A stretch of DNA of 64,000 nt from Nitratireductor aestuarii (GCF_014641695.1 NZ_BMIF01000004.1:273208-337207); one strand, 5' to 3'. Positions 27,825 through 37,406 are shown, counted from the stretch's first letter. Notes: generated by a model from the letters alone, not told the origin. Translations and numbers: made by a program.

Positions 27825-28733
27825 TTACTGATGGGCCAAAGCTCTGCCGCTATTCACTTCCACATGCGGGGGCAATCTGTTGATCTCCCCCTGCAAGAGC
27901 TCGAAAATGTCCAATGCAGCGCGGAGGTTAAAGCGGCGTTCGTCGAAGAACATGCCGTAGCGGGCTTCCACCTGCCCCGGCATGACTTGCGTGCATCCAT
28001 TCAGTTCCATGGACGCATTGTCCTGGACGTACGCCGGCAGGGGCGAGAGCGCGATACCACTGCTGACGAGCCGGATGGCTGTCATGATGTCGTCCACCTC
28101 GCCGACTACGTCGTAAACGATCTCGTGTCGGCGCAGCCATTCACGTGCGACCGCTCCCAGCGGTGAATGTGGCGGCGGCAGGACCACCTCGATGCCGTGC
28201 CCGTCGTGCTTGGTGAAATCCAGCAGATGCTTCTCACCGATCCAGCGCATCTGGAACTCGGTTGAAAGGTCCGGCGCCATCTCGGACGGGTAGAGCGCCC
28301 GGAAAGTGGCGTCCAGCTCACCCTGTTCGTACATTTCCTCCAGGCGGCGGGAATCCGCGATGCGCCAGGTCAGCGTTTCCTTGAGCTTGCCCAAGGCTCC
28401 GGCACGCTCCAGAAGCAGCGGTGCACAGTAGGTACAGATACCGACCTTGAGCTTGGAGATGTTCTTCTCGTAGCCAACCGTCTTCAGGCGCCGTTCCAGG
28501 TCGAGCATCTGCCGGATCAACCGGGAAATTTCTTCCTTCACGATGATCTTGTTCCCGACCTTCTTGATCAGGGACGTACCGATTGTCCTCTCAAGACGGC
28601 CCAGATGCATGCTGATAGCCGGCTGGCTAATGCCGAGTTTTAGAGCGGCCCCTGTGAGGCTCTTGGTTTCGATGACAGCCTCCGCAGCGCGGAGCGTGGC
28701 AAACGAAAGACCTTCCTGCTTTTGTGAGCTCAT
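27825..28733 (-). CDS. LysR-family transcriptional regulator
   Basis: From ATG 28733 (behind GAGGTG) this is about 302 residues. The helix-turn-helix is LRAAEAVIETKSLTGAALKLGISQ with the recognition helix PAISMHLGRLERTIG, and a co-inducer domain follows. It stands alone: the upstream side is a 490-bp gene-poor gap and the downstream neighbour is convergent LacI. Its target is unknown. Confidence 0.85.
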   Translation of the reverse strand: MSSQKQEGLSFATLRAAEAVIETKSLTGAALKLGISQPAISMHLGRLERTIGTSLIKKVGNKIIVKEEISRLIRQMLDLERRLKTVGYEKNISKLKVGICTYCAPLLLERAGALGKLKETLTWRIADSRRLEEMYEQGELDATFRALYPSEMAPDLSTEFQMRWIGEKHLLDFTKHDGHGIEVVLPPPHSPLGAVAREWLRRHEIVYDVVGEVDDIMTAIRLVSSGIALSPLPAYVQDNASMELNGCTQVMPGQVEARYGMFFDERRFNLRAALDIFELLQGEINRLPPHVEVNSGRALAHQ

Positions 28734-29222
28734 TATCGTGCACCTCTTGTTTACAGTGTCTGGGCTGCTCGCAAGCAAACCCGCTCCATGTCTTCACACG
28801 TAGAACTGCTACTTCACTTGAGGCATGAGGGATCGTGGCCGCAAAACTCCTACTTGCGGCTGTCATCTCCTATCAGGTTGGCCGGTTTTATTGCGTCAAC
28901 GGATGGTCCACTGCTGCAGGCGCCATCTGGGTCAATCAAAGACCCGCCCAGGTGTCACCATGGCCAAAGCGATAATACGAACTCTGAGATTGAACCCTAA
29001 ACCCCGTCCCTTCTGACAGGTTTAGGATTAACGCAAAAGTTGTGCGATTACAACCTAAACGGGCAGCGGTTTATCTCTGATTTACCTTGGTAGGAGGACA
29101 GAAAAGCGCAAGTACTTGAAATCGACTACGTAAATCCTGTGGATAGTTTATGGCGACAATAATTCACCCCCGTCAGGCATGCTCATGCAGCATAAACATC
29201 CCTGCTGATCGCCTTGCCAACG
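28734..29222. other. Gene-poor intergenic region
   Basis: No frame here has both a ribosome-binding site and recognisable content. A loose dyad GTTTAGG...CCTAAAC lies at about 29020-29060, with an inner GTTGT/ACAAC. It probably contains the LysR promoter and the 3' flank of the sit operon. Confidence 0.5.
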
Positions 29223-30149
29223 TCAGGAAGCCATGGGCTCGCCAATGCGTTTCCTGTAAGGTCCGACGAAGCATGTGAGGGCAAGAATAAGCCCGGAGAT
29301 CGTGGCGATCATGCCGGCTGCGCTCACCGAATATTCGGATCCGAGCCATAGCGGGCCATAGCCGCCGAGAACATAGCCGACAACAGCCGAAACAACGGCA
29401 AACAGGATACTCCAGAGGATCTGGATTTCGAGCCTGTTGGTCATGAGGCGGGCGGCCGCGGGTGGACAGATCAGCATGGCGATCACGATGATCGAGCCCA
29501 CCGCATCAAAGGCTGCAACAGCAGCCATGGCAGAGACGATGACAAGCGCGAAACTGACGATAGCCGCAGGAATACCGACGGTACGGGCAAACCCTTCATC
29601 GAAGGTGGAGATCTTCAGGGGCCGCCAGAAGATGGCCGTCAGGATAGCAATGGCGAGCGCCACACCCATCATGCGGAAGAGTTCAGGTGGAAGGTCGGCG
29701 AGGGCTTCCGGGTCGAGAAGGGAGTGCCAGCCATCGGCGGCAAGCCAGATGAGGCTTTCCAGGTTGCCGTAGAGGGCGTGTTCGACGTCCAGGTGCACAC
29801 CGCTCGTGTCGCTCTGCTCGAGAAGCAGGACACCGGCGGCAAAGAGGCTGGAGAAGACCACGCCCATGGCCGCACCCGGTTCCACGTTGCCGGCCCGCTT
29901 GACGATCTCGATGAGAATTGCAGCAGCGATCGCGGCGGCAGCTGCACCGAGGAAAATTGGTCCGGTAGAGACAGTTCCGGTGAGAATGAAGGCGACGACG
30001 ATGCCGGGCAGCACAACGTGGCTGATGGCATCTCCTACCAGCGCCTGCCTTCGCAGGATGAGGAAATTTCCAGGCAGGGCACAGGCGACGGCTGCAAAGA
30101 TTGCGATGAGCAGCGGTGTCAGGCTGAGCTGGACGAACTCTGGACCCAT
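29223..30149 (-). CDS. sitD: Manganese/iron-type ABC transporter permease (SitD-like)
   Basis: A 308-residue permease of the ABC-3 family with eight or nine membrane segments. The family motif GDAISHVVLPGIVVAF lies near residue 36, and AFDAVGSIIVIAMLICPPA near 208. It is the last gene of a four-gene minus-strand operon with a second permease, an ATPase and a binding protein. Confidence 0.87.
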   Translation of the reverse strand: MGPEFVQLSLTPLLIAIFAAVACALPGNFLILRRQALVGDAISHVVLPGIVVAFILTGTVSTGPIFLGAAAAAIAAAILIEIVKRAGNVEPGAAMGVVFSSLFAAGVLLLEQSDTSGVHLDVEHALYGNLESLIWLAADGWHSLLDPEALADLPPELFRMMGVALAIAILTAIFWRPLKISTFDEGFARTVGIPAAIVSFALVIVSAMAAVAAFDAVGSIIVIAMLICPPAAARLMTNRLEIQILWSILFAVVSAVVGYVLGGYGPLWLGSEYSVSAAGMIATISGLILALTCFVGPYRKRIGEPMAS

Positions 30150-30158
30150 GGCGCCCTC

Positions 30159-31106
30159 CTATCGCGACGAGATGAACTGTTCGGCCTTGAGCGCTTCGAC
30201 TGCCTGACGGCGGCGCAATAGGCCGGCAAGCAGCCCGCGGCGCGGGGCGAACAGGAAAGACACAATGAAGATTGATGTCCCGACCAGCACGATGATCGGG
30301 CCCGTCGGCATGCTGGGAGCCGAGGCAGACAAAGCAGCGCCAAGATACCCGGCCAGCGCGCCGAAAGCGCCCGCCAGGAGCGCGACGATCTCGACGCGGT
30401 CAGTCCAGAAGCGGGCGGAGACGGGCGGAATGACCAGCAGAGCCACAATCAGCACGAGGCCTACCACCTTCAGGCCAATCACCGTGACCGCCATGGCAAG
30501 CAGCATCATGGCGATGTCGGTTGTCCGCACCCTCACCCCGATTGTAGCGGCAAATTCCGGATTGAATGATGCGAGCGTGAGGGGGCGGCGAAACAGGATG
30601 ATGAAGAGCACCGCCAAAGCACCGCCGACGGCGATGAGGAGTGCATCCTCGTAGAGCATCCCTGCTGTTGATCCGAGCAGAAAGCCTTCCAAGCCGGCCT
30701 GATAGCCGCTGCGCATGGTCTGGATGATGGTCAGCAGCACCACGCCGAAGCCGAAGAAGGTGGAAAGCACGACTCCGATCGCTGCATCTTCCGGAAGGCG
30801 TGTACGGCTTGAGAGCCAGTGCACCACCAGAGCGCCAAGACCGGCGGAAAAGGCGGAACCGAGTAGCAGGCCGATGAGGCTGCGGCCGGATCCGCCGAAG
30901 GCGACCATCAGCATGAAGGCCAGGCAGATGCCGGGGAGCGTCGAGTGAGCCAGCGCGTCGCTGACGAGCGACCGCTTGCGCAGGAAGAGAAATGTGCCGC
31001 TGCTGCCCGCCGCAGCACCAAGCAGGGCTGCACCGACCGCAACGAGGGAAGCGTTATAGCCCGCGTTGAGAAGCAGAGCTTCAAGGAAGGCATTCCACAT
31101 GCTCAC
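30159..31106 (-). CDS. sitC: Manganese/iron-type ABC transporter permease (SitC-like)
   Basis: A 315-residue ABC-3 family permease. It has the SDALAHSTLPGICLAF segment near residue 47 and GLKVVGLVLIVALLVIPP near 210. It overlaps the ATPase gene by four bases and precedes sitD by nine, so all three are coupled. Two different permeases form the heterodimeric channel typical of Sit/Yfe systems. Confidence 0.88.
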   Translation of the reverse strand: MSMWNAFLEALLLNAGYNASLVAVGAALLGAAAGSSGTFLFLRKRSLVSDALAHSTLPGICLAFMLMVAFGGSGRSLIGLLLGSAFSAGLGALVVHWLSSRTRLPEDAAIGVVLSTFFGFGVVLLTIIQTMRSGYQAGLEGFLLGSTAGMLYEDALLIAVGGALAVLFIILFRRPLTLASFNPEFAATIGVRVRTTDIAMMLLAMAVTVIGLKVVGLVLIVALLVIPPVSARFWTDRVEIVALLAGAFGALAGYLGAALSASAPSMPTGPIIVLVGTSIFIVSFLFAPRRGLLAGLLRRRQAVEALKAEQFISSR

Positions 31107-31906
31107 ACCGCCGTCCGTAGCTGGTCGATGTGAGTGGTCGCGAGCCTGCCGCCATAGGTCTTCTGCAGGTTCTCGGCGGTGAAGGTGGTCGCAATTGACC
31201 CTTCCGCGACCTTGCGGACATTGATGAACAGGACACGGTCGAAGTAGTCTGGCACGGTCGTCAAGTCATGGTGAACACAGACGACTGTCCGACGCTCCGC
31301 CTGCAGCGACTTCAGCACATCGATGATGGCGCGCTCCGTGGCTGCGTCTACCCCGGCAAAAGGCTCATCAAGCAGGTAGAGGTCGGCCGACTGGGCAAGC
31401 GCTCTTGCAAGGAAAACGCGCTGTTGCTGACCGCCGGAAAGCTGGCCGATCTGCCGGCTGGCGAAATCAGCCATATCAACACGCTGCAGGCAGGCAAGCG
31501 CCTTTTCCCGGTGCCACCGCCGGACGGGGCGGAGAAGGCCGAGTTCGCGATACATGCCCATCAGCACCACGTCGATGACGCGGGTCGGGAAATCCCAGTC
31601 GACGGAAGCGCGCTGCGGAACATAAGCCAGGCGGTGCATCTGCCGGGACAGTGCTTCTCCGAAGACCCGGACCGTTCCGGAACTCTTTGGGACGACGCCC
31701 AGCGCAGCCTTCAGGAGCGTGGACTTGCCCGCACCGTTCGGCCCGATGATGGCGGTCATGGACCCGGACGGAATCTGGGCAGCAACGCCCACAAGCGCCG
31801 GCTTTTCCCCGTAGGTTACGGTAAGTCCTGACACCTCCAGCGCACATTCGCCGGACTGCAGTCGCTCCTCAACCCCATACCCGTGTTCGAGAGCCCGTTG
31901 CTCCAT
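31103..31906 (-). CDS. sitB: Manganese/iron-type ABC transporter ATP-binding protein (SitB-like)
   Basis: A 267-residue ABC ATPase. Walker A is IIGPNGAGKSTLL, the signature is LSGGQQQRVFLARAL, Walker B is DLYLLDEPFAGVD, and the switch histidine is in VCVHHDL. The first 20 residues are an extension of low complexity, so a start downstream is possible. It energises metal import. Confidence 0.9.
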   Translation of the reverse strand: MEQRALEHGYGVEERLQSGECALEVSGLTVTYGEKPALVGVAAQIPSGSMTAIIGPNGAGKSTLLKAALGVVPKSSGTVRVFGEALSRQMHRLAYVPQRASVDWDFPTRVIDVVLMGMYRELGLLRPVRRWHREKALACLQRVDMADFASRQIGQLSGGQQQRVFLARALAQSADLYLLDEPFAGVDAATERAIIDVLKSLQAERRTVVCVHHDLTTVPDYFDRVLFINVRKVAEGSIATTFTAENLQKTYGGRLATTHIDQLRTAV

Positions 31907-31956
31907 TCCTGCTTCTCCTCAGGATCCCGCTGAGATCCCATTGGGTTCTTCAAAAT

Positions 31957-32922
31957 TCACATGCCAATCGTGAGCTCACCACGCATGCCGCGTTCCGGCG
32001 CATCACCACCAAGAGCTCGCGCGATGGTTGTGACGTTGTGGTCGATCATGCCGAGATAGGTGCCCTCGTAGGTGCCGTCCGGCCCCATGGCATCCGAGAA
32101 CAGGTGGCCGCCGATGCGAACCTCATGATTGCGCGATGCGGCTCCCTCGATCAGGGCGCGGGTGTTGCGGTCCGATACCGAGGACTCGACGAAAACGGCC
32201 TGGATGTTGCGCTGAACGAGGGTCGAGACCAGCTCACCGACGTGGGTCAGCCCGGCCTCGCTCTGCGTAGAAATGCCCTGTACCCCCATGACTTCGTAGT
32301 CATAGGCGCGGCCGAAATAGTTGAACGCGTCGTGCGACGTTACCAGGATGCGCGTGGTCTGCGGTACCGAGGAGAGGACCGTCGTCGCGTAGGCATGAAG
32401 CTCGTCCAGTTCCTTGATGTAGTTGGCTGCAGCGTCCGTGAACCTGGCCTTTTCTTCCGGCAAAGCCTCGATCAGCGCATCCCGCACCGAGTTCACCACG
32501 TGCACCCATAGGCGTGGATCCATCCAGATGTGAGGGTCGAACTGGTTCTTGTATTCGTCGTGGGCGATGAGCTTGTCCCGGGGTATGTCTCTGGTGACCG
32601 CCACGACCCGGCGCTGCTCAGTGAGCTTGTCGAGGAATTCTTCCATCTGGGCTTCCAGGTAGAGCCCGTGGTGAAGTGTCAGATCGGAACGGACCATCGC
32701 CAGAATATCCGACCTGGTCTGGCGGTAGCTATGCGGATCGACGCCCGGACCCATCAGCCCGGTAACACGCACCAACTCACCACCGACGACCCGTGCAGCG
32801 TCGGTGATCATGCTGGTGGTTGCGACCACCTGCAACGGGTCGGCTGCAGAAACACGCATTGGTACAGCAACAACCAGCCCGGTCATCCCCGCTAAAACAG
32901 TTCGCCTGTTCAAACGCCTCAT
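31957..32922 (-). CDS. sitA: Manganese/iron-type ABC transporter binding protein (SitA-like)
   Basis: A 321-residue periplasmic metal-binding lipoprotein-like or secreted receptor of cluster A-I. An N-terminal signal (RRTVLAGMTGLVVAVPMRVSA) carries two arginines. Metal ligands are likely in GPGVDPHSYRQT (His near 62), LHHGLYLEAQ, SHDAFNYFGRAY and the C-terminal IGGHLFSDAMG. It leads the sitABCD operon, behind a Mur/Fur-like palindrome. Confidence 0.9.
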   Translation of the reverse strand: MRRLNRRTVLAGMTGLVVAVPMRVSAADPLQVVATTSMITDAARVVGGELVRVTGLMGPGVDPHSYRQTRSDILAMVRSDLTLHHGLYLEAQMEEFLDKLTEQRRVVAVTRDIPRDKLIAHDEYKNQFDPHIWMDPRLWVHVVNSVRDALIEALPEEKARFTDAAANYIKELDELHAYATTVLSSVPQTTRILVTSHDAFNYFGRAYDYEVMGVQGISTQSEAGLTHVGELVSTLVQRNIQAVFVESSVSDRNTRALIEGAASRNHEVRIGGHLFSDAMGPDGTYEGTYLGMIDHNVTTIARALGGDAPERGMRGELTIGM

Positions 32923-32963
32923 GCGGAAACCTTCAATTTATTCCTCTCAAAATTTATGATGCA

Positions 32964-32982
32964 GTTGCAACTCATTTGCAAC
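32964..32982. promoter_or_regulatory. Mur/Fur-family operator upstream of sitA
   Basis: GTTGCAA (32964-32970) and TTGCAAC (32976-32982) are perfect 7-base inverted repeats around five bases, 42 bases before the sitA start. In rhizobia the Fur homologue Mur represses sitABCD through TGCAA-type palindromes with manganese, and this site fits that pattern. Confidence 0.65.
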
Positions 32983-33455
32983 TAGAAACTTTTAAGTCAG
33001 ATAAATGTTCCATTTCATCCCACTTGGGGGCTGAAGCTAAAACCTCACCGTTCCGACTGCGAGTATGGAATGCGCACCCGGGTCCCACCAACTGTCGCGG
33101 TGGCCATGGATCTGACCACCCAACCTTTAGCCGCGCCTGCTGGACCGAAAGATGACCAGCCAGTGACTGTGATCGATCCAAAGGAACCCTAAATTTTACG
33201 CGTCAAATGCAAAATCCATCTCGCGGCTAGAAGCCCAAACAACACAGAGTAACGGTCACCAATACGTAGCGTATCTATAATATTTACGATAATTACCTGA
33301 TAGATTTACGCCACTTTGAACACTAAACGTGTTAGACAGATGCACTGTCACAAACGAAACAACACACGCATTAAAAGACTGGATATTCGCAGTTGTTTTT
33401 ATGACGAGATAATAATTTCGATCCCAGCGAGCAAAGTTGCTCCTCAATCATCTGC

Positions 33456-33533
33456 ATGGGATCGCTTTTGAGTAAGCCGGCTGATGACCGCGGATGCAGC
33501 TGGCAAAGCATTTTTCATGACGTGATGCATTAA
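33456..33533 (+). CDS. Possible micro-ORF (25 residues) ending at a terminator
   Basis: ATG 33456 to TAA 33531-33533 encodes a short peptide beginning MGSLLSKPADD. Its stop codon overlaps the first base pairs of a strong terminator. There is no obvious ribosome-binding site. It may be chance, or the 3' end of a small RNA. Confidence 0.2.
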   Translation: MGSLLSKPADDRGCSWQSIFHDVMH

Positions 33534-33567
33534 GGGTGGACCCGCAATTACGGGCCCACCCTTTTCA
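33532..33567 (+). terminator. Orphan rho-independent terminator
   Basis: AAGGGTGGACCCG (33532-33544) pairs with CGGGCCCACCCTT (33551-33563) with one G-T-like mismatch, followed by TTCATTT. No recognised plus-strand gene precedes it, which suggests an unannotated small transcript. Confidence 0.65.
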
Positions 33568-33637
33568 TTTCTGCAGTCAAACGGGATTGTTCAGCTTCGC
33601 GTTGGAAGCCGAAGCGATCTAAGTCCCTGTTGGCTCA

Positions 33638-33679
33638 CAGTTCAGGACGGAAGACCGGTTCCCGCCTTTCCTGGAACTG
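33638..33679. repeat. Solo copy of the 42-bp rhizobial palindrome
   Basis: This copy starts CAGTTCAGGACGGAAGACC and ends CTTTCCTGGAACTG. It matches the units of the six-copy array at 46597-46908 with a few changes. It lies just after the stop of the small membrane protein gene. Confidence 0.8.
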
Positions 33680-33683
33680 CCGA

Positions 33684-34088
33684 TCAGGCCCGGGCCTTCG
33701 ACGAAAAGCCACCTGCAACCGGCTGCTTGCCGAAGATGATCACGGCAAACATCAGAACGCCAACGAGAACCACCAGCGAACTTACGCCGACGATTGGCTC
33801 CATGGCTGGGTAGCCAAGATACAGGAAGTAGAGCGAGATGATCTGGACCGCCACGCCGATCGCATAGACCAGGTACTGGTAATAGGCGAAGCGCGTTTCA
33901 GCCTTTGCCGGGTTCAACGCAAGATAACCACCGAAGATCGCCATCGTCACCCAGCCAAGCAGATTGGCGTGAGCATGCGGGCCTATGACATTGTGGTTAC
34001 CGGACATGGCCATGTGCAGTCCCATCGATATGCCAACCAACAGGAATACAATCGCGGTCCGGAAGTAGAGATTTGCAATATTGGGCAT
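33684..34088 (-). CDS. Small four-helix membrane protein with HAHANLLGW motif
   Basis: From ATG 34088, behind GGGAGGA, this is 134 residues with four predicted membrane helices. The second helix starts with HAHANLLGW, and another histidine is in SMGLHMAMSG. The pattern recalls the heme-ligating helices of heme-copper oxidase/NO reductase subunit I relatives, so heme binding is possible but not shown. It is monocistronic, with a rhizobial palindrome after its stop. Function unknown. Confidence 0.65.
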   Translation of the reverse strand: MPNIANLYFRTAIVFLLVGISMGLHMAMSGNHNVIGPHAHANLLGWVTMAIFGGYLALNPAKAETRFAYYQYLVYAIGVAVQIISLYFLYLGYPAMEPIVGVSSLVVLVGVLMFAVIIFGKQPVAGGFSSKARA

Positions 34089-34601
34089 TGGGGTCCTCCC
34101 TCGTGAATAGCTGATGTGACTTACTCTCAGAAAGAGGAGCACCAGATCCGGCTCGGTCCATCAGGCGCCAGCAATCCCAACCGCGACAAAAGGTGCGCTG
34201 CTTGCGGCATCGGAAATTGGCGAACTCGCCTGATACTGGAACTAAGGAGCGGTCAATTCTGCCCAACTCGCGCAGTACGGCTATCCCTCCGTTACCGTAC
34301 TCCACCCTTCTGACCGGCGCGGATATTACTCCTACTTACATGTAATAGCAATGATTCTCGATAATCGACCAGGAGATCTCCGGCAGCCCAAATGGAGTAG
34401 ATTTCTAGGCACCCATGGCAGGTGACGAGAGGGTTCCTATATGTTAAGAGCCTCGCGACCTTAGCTTACCACCTGCCCTCTTACTCGTGAGGCAGTGTGC
34501 GATTTTGCTTTTTGCCGCATCTGAGCGAGACGGAATAGATATCGTTCGTCTCCAGAATGTTATATGTGGCGTGATTAACGCCTGAACGTTGTTGTGCCCT
34601 G
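34089..34601. other. Intergenic region before rlmN
   Basis: No coding frame in this 513-bp stretch is convincing. It contains a short hairpin (GGCG/CGCC at about 34568-34583) close to the rlmN start and loosely palindromic AT-rich sequence at about 34326-34350. It probably holds the divergent promoters. Confidence 0.45.
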
Positions 34602-35825
34602 ATGACCCTGACGATTGATACGCTGAACCCAGAAAGCCGTCCGCGGCCAAGCCTGACCACTGTCGAGTTGAAGCCGCTGATCGGGCTGACGCGCGAGGAG
34701 ATGGCCGAAGCACTCATTGCCGTCGGCGTTGCCGAGCGGCAGGTCCGTATGCGGGTGCGCCAGCTCTGGCATTGGCTCTATGTGCGCGGCGTTTCCGACT
34801 TCTCGCAGATGTTCAACATCTCGAAGGAGTTGCGCGCGACCTTGGCCGAGCACTTCACGATCGCCCGACCGGAAATCGTTGAAGAGCAGATTTCCACGGA
34901 TGGCACGCGCAAGTGGCTGCTGCGCTTCCCGCCGCGCGGTGCAGGCCGACCGGTGGAGGTCGAGACTGTCTACATCCCCGAAGAGGGTCGCGGCACGCTG
35001 TGCATTTCCAGCCAGGTGGGCTGCACGCTGACCTGTTCGTTCTGCCACACCGGAACACAGCGCATGGTTCGCAATCTCACCCCCGGGGAGATCCTCGACC
35101 AGCTGCTGGTCGCACGCGATCGCCTCGGCGACTTCCCGGATGCCGATACGCCGGACGGCGCAATCGTGCCCGCCGAAGGCCGCAAGGTCACGAATATCGT
35201 GATGATGGGCATGGGCGAGCCGCTCTACAATTTCGAGAACGTCAAGAAGGCGCTGATCGTCGCCTCCGACGGTGACGGGCTGTCGCTCTCCAAGCGCCGC
35301 ATCACGCTTTCGACCTCTGGCGTCGTGCCGGAAATTTACCGGACCGGCGAAGAGATCGGCGTCATGCTGGCCATTTCGCTCCATGCCGTTCGCGACGAGC
35401 TGCGCAACGAGCTGGTGCCGATCAACAAGAAGTATCCGCTGGCCGAGCTGCTCGAGGCCTGCCGCAAGTATCCGGGCCTCTCCAACGCCCGCCGCATCAC
35501 CTTCGAGTATGTGATGCTGAAGGACGTGAACGATTCACTGGACGATGCCCGTGAACTGGTGCGGCTGCTGAACGGCATTCCGGCCAAGATCAACCTGATC
35601 CCGTTCAACCCGTGGCCGGGCAGCCAGTACGAATGTTCCGACTGGGAGCAGATCGAGAAGTTTGCCGATTACGTCAATCGTGCGGGCTACGCCTCGCCGA
35701 TCCGTACGCCGCGCGGCCGCGATATTCTCGCCGCCTGCGGCCAGCTGAAGTCGCAGTCCGAGCGTATGCGCAAGAACGATCGGCTGCAGCTTGAGGCGAT
35801 GATGATCGCCGGACACGGCGAGTAA
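34602..35825 (+). CDS. rlmN: Dual-specificity 23S rRNA/tRNA (adenine-C2) methyltransferase
   Basis: A 407-residue radical-SAM enzyme methylating C2 of A2503 in 23S rRNA and A37 in some tRNAs. The radical-SAM cluster is CTLTCSFC, followed by [11 protein letters not shown]; the conserved [12 protein letters not shown] and TLSTSGVVP segments follow, and the C-terminal methyl-carrying cysteine is in ILAACGQL. It stands alone and is followed by a clear terminator. Confidence 0.97.
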   Translation: MTLTIDTLNPESRPRPSLTTVELKPLIGLTREEMAEALIAVGVAERQVRMRVRQLWHWLYVRGVSDFSQMFNISKELRATLAEHFTIARPEIVEEQISTDGTRKWLLRFPPRGAGRPVEVETVYIPEEGRGTLCISSQVGCTLTCSFCHTGTQRMVRNLTPGEILDQLLVARDRLGDFPDADTPDGAIVPAEGRKVTNIVMMGMGEPLYNFENVKKALIVASDGDGLSLSKRRITLSTSGVVPEIYRTGEEIGVMLAISLHAVRDELRNELVPINKKYPLAELLEACRKYPGLSNARRITFEYVMLKDVNDSLDDARELVRLLNGIPAKINLIPFNPWPGSQYECSDWEQIEKFADYVNRAGYASPIRTPRGRDILAACGQLKSQSERMRKNDRLQLEAMMIAGHGE

Positions 35826-35837
35826 AGATCTTCGATA

Positions 35838-35862
35838 AAAAGCCGGGGGATCCCCGGCTTTT
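35838..35862. terminator. Terminator after rlmN
   Basis: AAAAGCCGGGG (35838-35848) and CCCCGGCTTTT (35852-35862) form a perfect 11-bp stem with a 3-base loop. It ends directly before the stop of the convergent hydrolase gene, so it may serve both. Confidence 0.85.
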
Positions 35863-36735
35863 CTATTTCTGGGCCAACAACTTCTGCAGGATTTCGCGGG
35901 ACCGCGTCCACAGAATGGAGCTCCCTTCGTCCTCCGCAACGATCAGTGAGGCGCGTGGCAGCCGGCTCGCCAAGGTCTTTCCGAAATCCGGCGAATGGAC
36001 CGGGCTCGTGTCGAGAGCTCCGTACCAGAGATCGACCGGAACCGAGATCTCCTCAAACCTGAATGGCCATTCGTTCAGCGCGATCACCAGATCGCGCGCG
36101 TAACCTTGCGCTCCTTGCGAGAAGCCTTCGCGCAGGCAGCCGCGATAACGTTCGGCGAAGCCCGGGGCTTCGTAGATGGCGCGGTCGACCGGCGCGCTCA
36201 TGTCGCGGATCAGCGTCCAGAGAAACTCGTCGGTCGCCATGCCCGCCATCCAGGCCTCAAAGCCAGCTGGATCGGCACGAGCGGAGTCGATCATGCCCGC
36301 CACCTGCTCCGGCAGCAATGACTTGATGGCTGGATGGCCAAGGTCGTCCTGCGCTGAGACCAGCGCTACTGCCTTCACGAGATGCTTTGTTGCAAGCGCC
36401 AGAGCGAAGGGACCGCCCTGCGAAAAGCCCAAGGCCACCGGATCAACGAGAGAATGAGCGGAGATGAGCGCATCGATATCCGATGCCCAGCTCTCAAACG
36501 TCTTGTGAGGGTCGTGTGACGAACTGCCAAGACCCGGACGATCCACGGCCAGCAGCGTGACGCCGAGTTCCTCAAGGTGCTCATGCCCGAAGCCGAGCGT
36601 GCCGCTCATGCCCGCTCCGGTGCAGAACAGGACCGGCGAGCCCTCCTCCGGGCCCCATTCGGACCACGCCAGCGTGCGGCCATCCTGAAGCTTGATCTCC
36701 CTGCGCCGCTCGGGCGCCCCCACGATTATGGTCAT
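35863..36735 (-). CDS. Alpha/beta-hydrolase, possible loss of catalytic histidine
   Basis: A 290-residue alpha/beta-hydrolase with oxyanion region FCTGAG, the nucleophile elbow GFSQGG (Ser near residue 105) and an acidic residue in YGALDTSPVHSP. Where relatives have the catalytic His in a GH pair, this protein reads DEGSSILW, so the triad may be broken or completed by another His. It overlaps the stop of the LysE gene by four bases (ATGA), so they are one operon. Confidence 0.75.
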   Translation of the reverse strand: MTIIVGAPERRREIKLQDGRTLAWSEWGPEEGSPVLFCTGAGMSGTLGFGHEHLEELGVTLLAVDRPGLGSSSHDPHKTFESWASDIDALISAHSLVDPVALGFSQGGPFALALATKHLVKAVALVSAQDDLGHPAIKSLLPEQVAGMIDSARADPAGFEAWMAGMATDEFLWTLIRDMSAPVDRAIYEAPGFAERYRGCLREGFSQGAQGYARDLVIALNEWPFRFEEISVPVDLWYGALDTSPVHSPDFGKTLASRLPRASLIVAEDEGSSILWTRSREILQKLLAQK

Positions 36736-37373
36736 CTTGCCTGTGCCGTCAGAATCTTGATGGCGAAAGCCGAGAAGATCCCGGCGAACGCGTAGTCGAC
36801 AATGCGGGTGATACGAGGGCTCCTGCGCAGAAGGCCTGCGAACTTATCGGCCGCCAATACCATGGGGATGCTCAGAGGCAGGGCAAGCACGATGAACATG
36901 ATGCCAAGGAAGAAGAGTTTCTGACCCGCATGCGGATCGCTCGGCGAGACGAACTGCGGCAGGAAGGTCATGAAGAACAGGATGATCTTCGGGTTGAGCA
37001 GGTTGACGCCAAGCCCGGTCGCCCAGTTCTTGAAGAACGGCGCCTGTTCTGCCTTCCTCGCATCCGGATTGAAGGCCGAGCCATGCCGAATTGCCTGAAA
37101 CGCCAGCCAGACCAGATAGCCGGCGCCGCCGATCTTCAGTGCGAAGAATGCTGCCGGTGAGGCCACGAGCAGGGCAGACAGGCCGAGCGACACGAGCGTG
37201 GTGTGCACCAGAATGCCGGAGAGTGCGCCCGACATGCAGGCAAAGCCCGCGCGCTTGCCCTGCGACAGGGCGCGCCCGACAAACAGGGTCATGTCCGGCC
37301 CTGGGGTGATGGTGATGATAAACGTGGCAATCGCAAACTGTACGATGGTTGCGAAATCAGGAATGAAAGACAT
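36732..37373 (-). CDS. LysE/RhtB-family amino-acid exporter
   Basis: From ATG 37373, behind GGGGGA, this is 213 residues with six membrane segments. The family motif TPGPDMTLFVGRALSQGKRAG is split across residues 24-45, and NLLNPKIILFF lies near 126. It probably exports an amino acid or a related metabolite. A palindrome lies upstream and the alpha/beta-hydrolase gene is coupled downstream. Confidence 0.88.
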   Translation of the reverse strand: MSFIPDFATIVQFAIATFIITITPGPDMTLFVGRALSQGKRAGFACMSGALSGILVHTTLVSLGLSALLVASPAAFFALKIGGAGYLVWLAFQAIRHGSAFNPDARKAEQAPFFKNWATGLGVNLLNPKIILFFMTFLPQFVSPSDPHAGQKLFFLGIMFIVLALPLSIPMVLAADKFAGLLRRSPRITRIVDYAFAGIFSAFAIKILTAQAR

Positions 37374-37406
37374 CCAGTCCCCCGGAGCGCGGCTCGGCGC
37401 TTGAGT

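Larger units (their letters stand above)
32983..33637. other. Intergenic region with no supported protein gene
   Basis: AT-rich DNA upstream of the sit operon. The only notable elements are the terminator at 33532-33567 and a 26-codon frame right before it. Other short frames have no ribosome-binding site. Confidence 0.5.
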
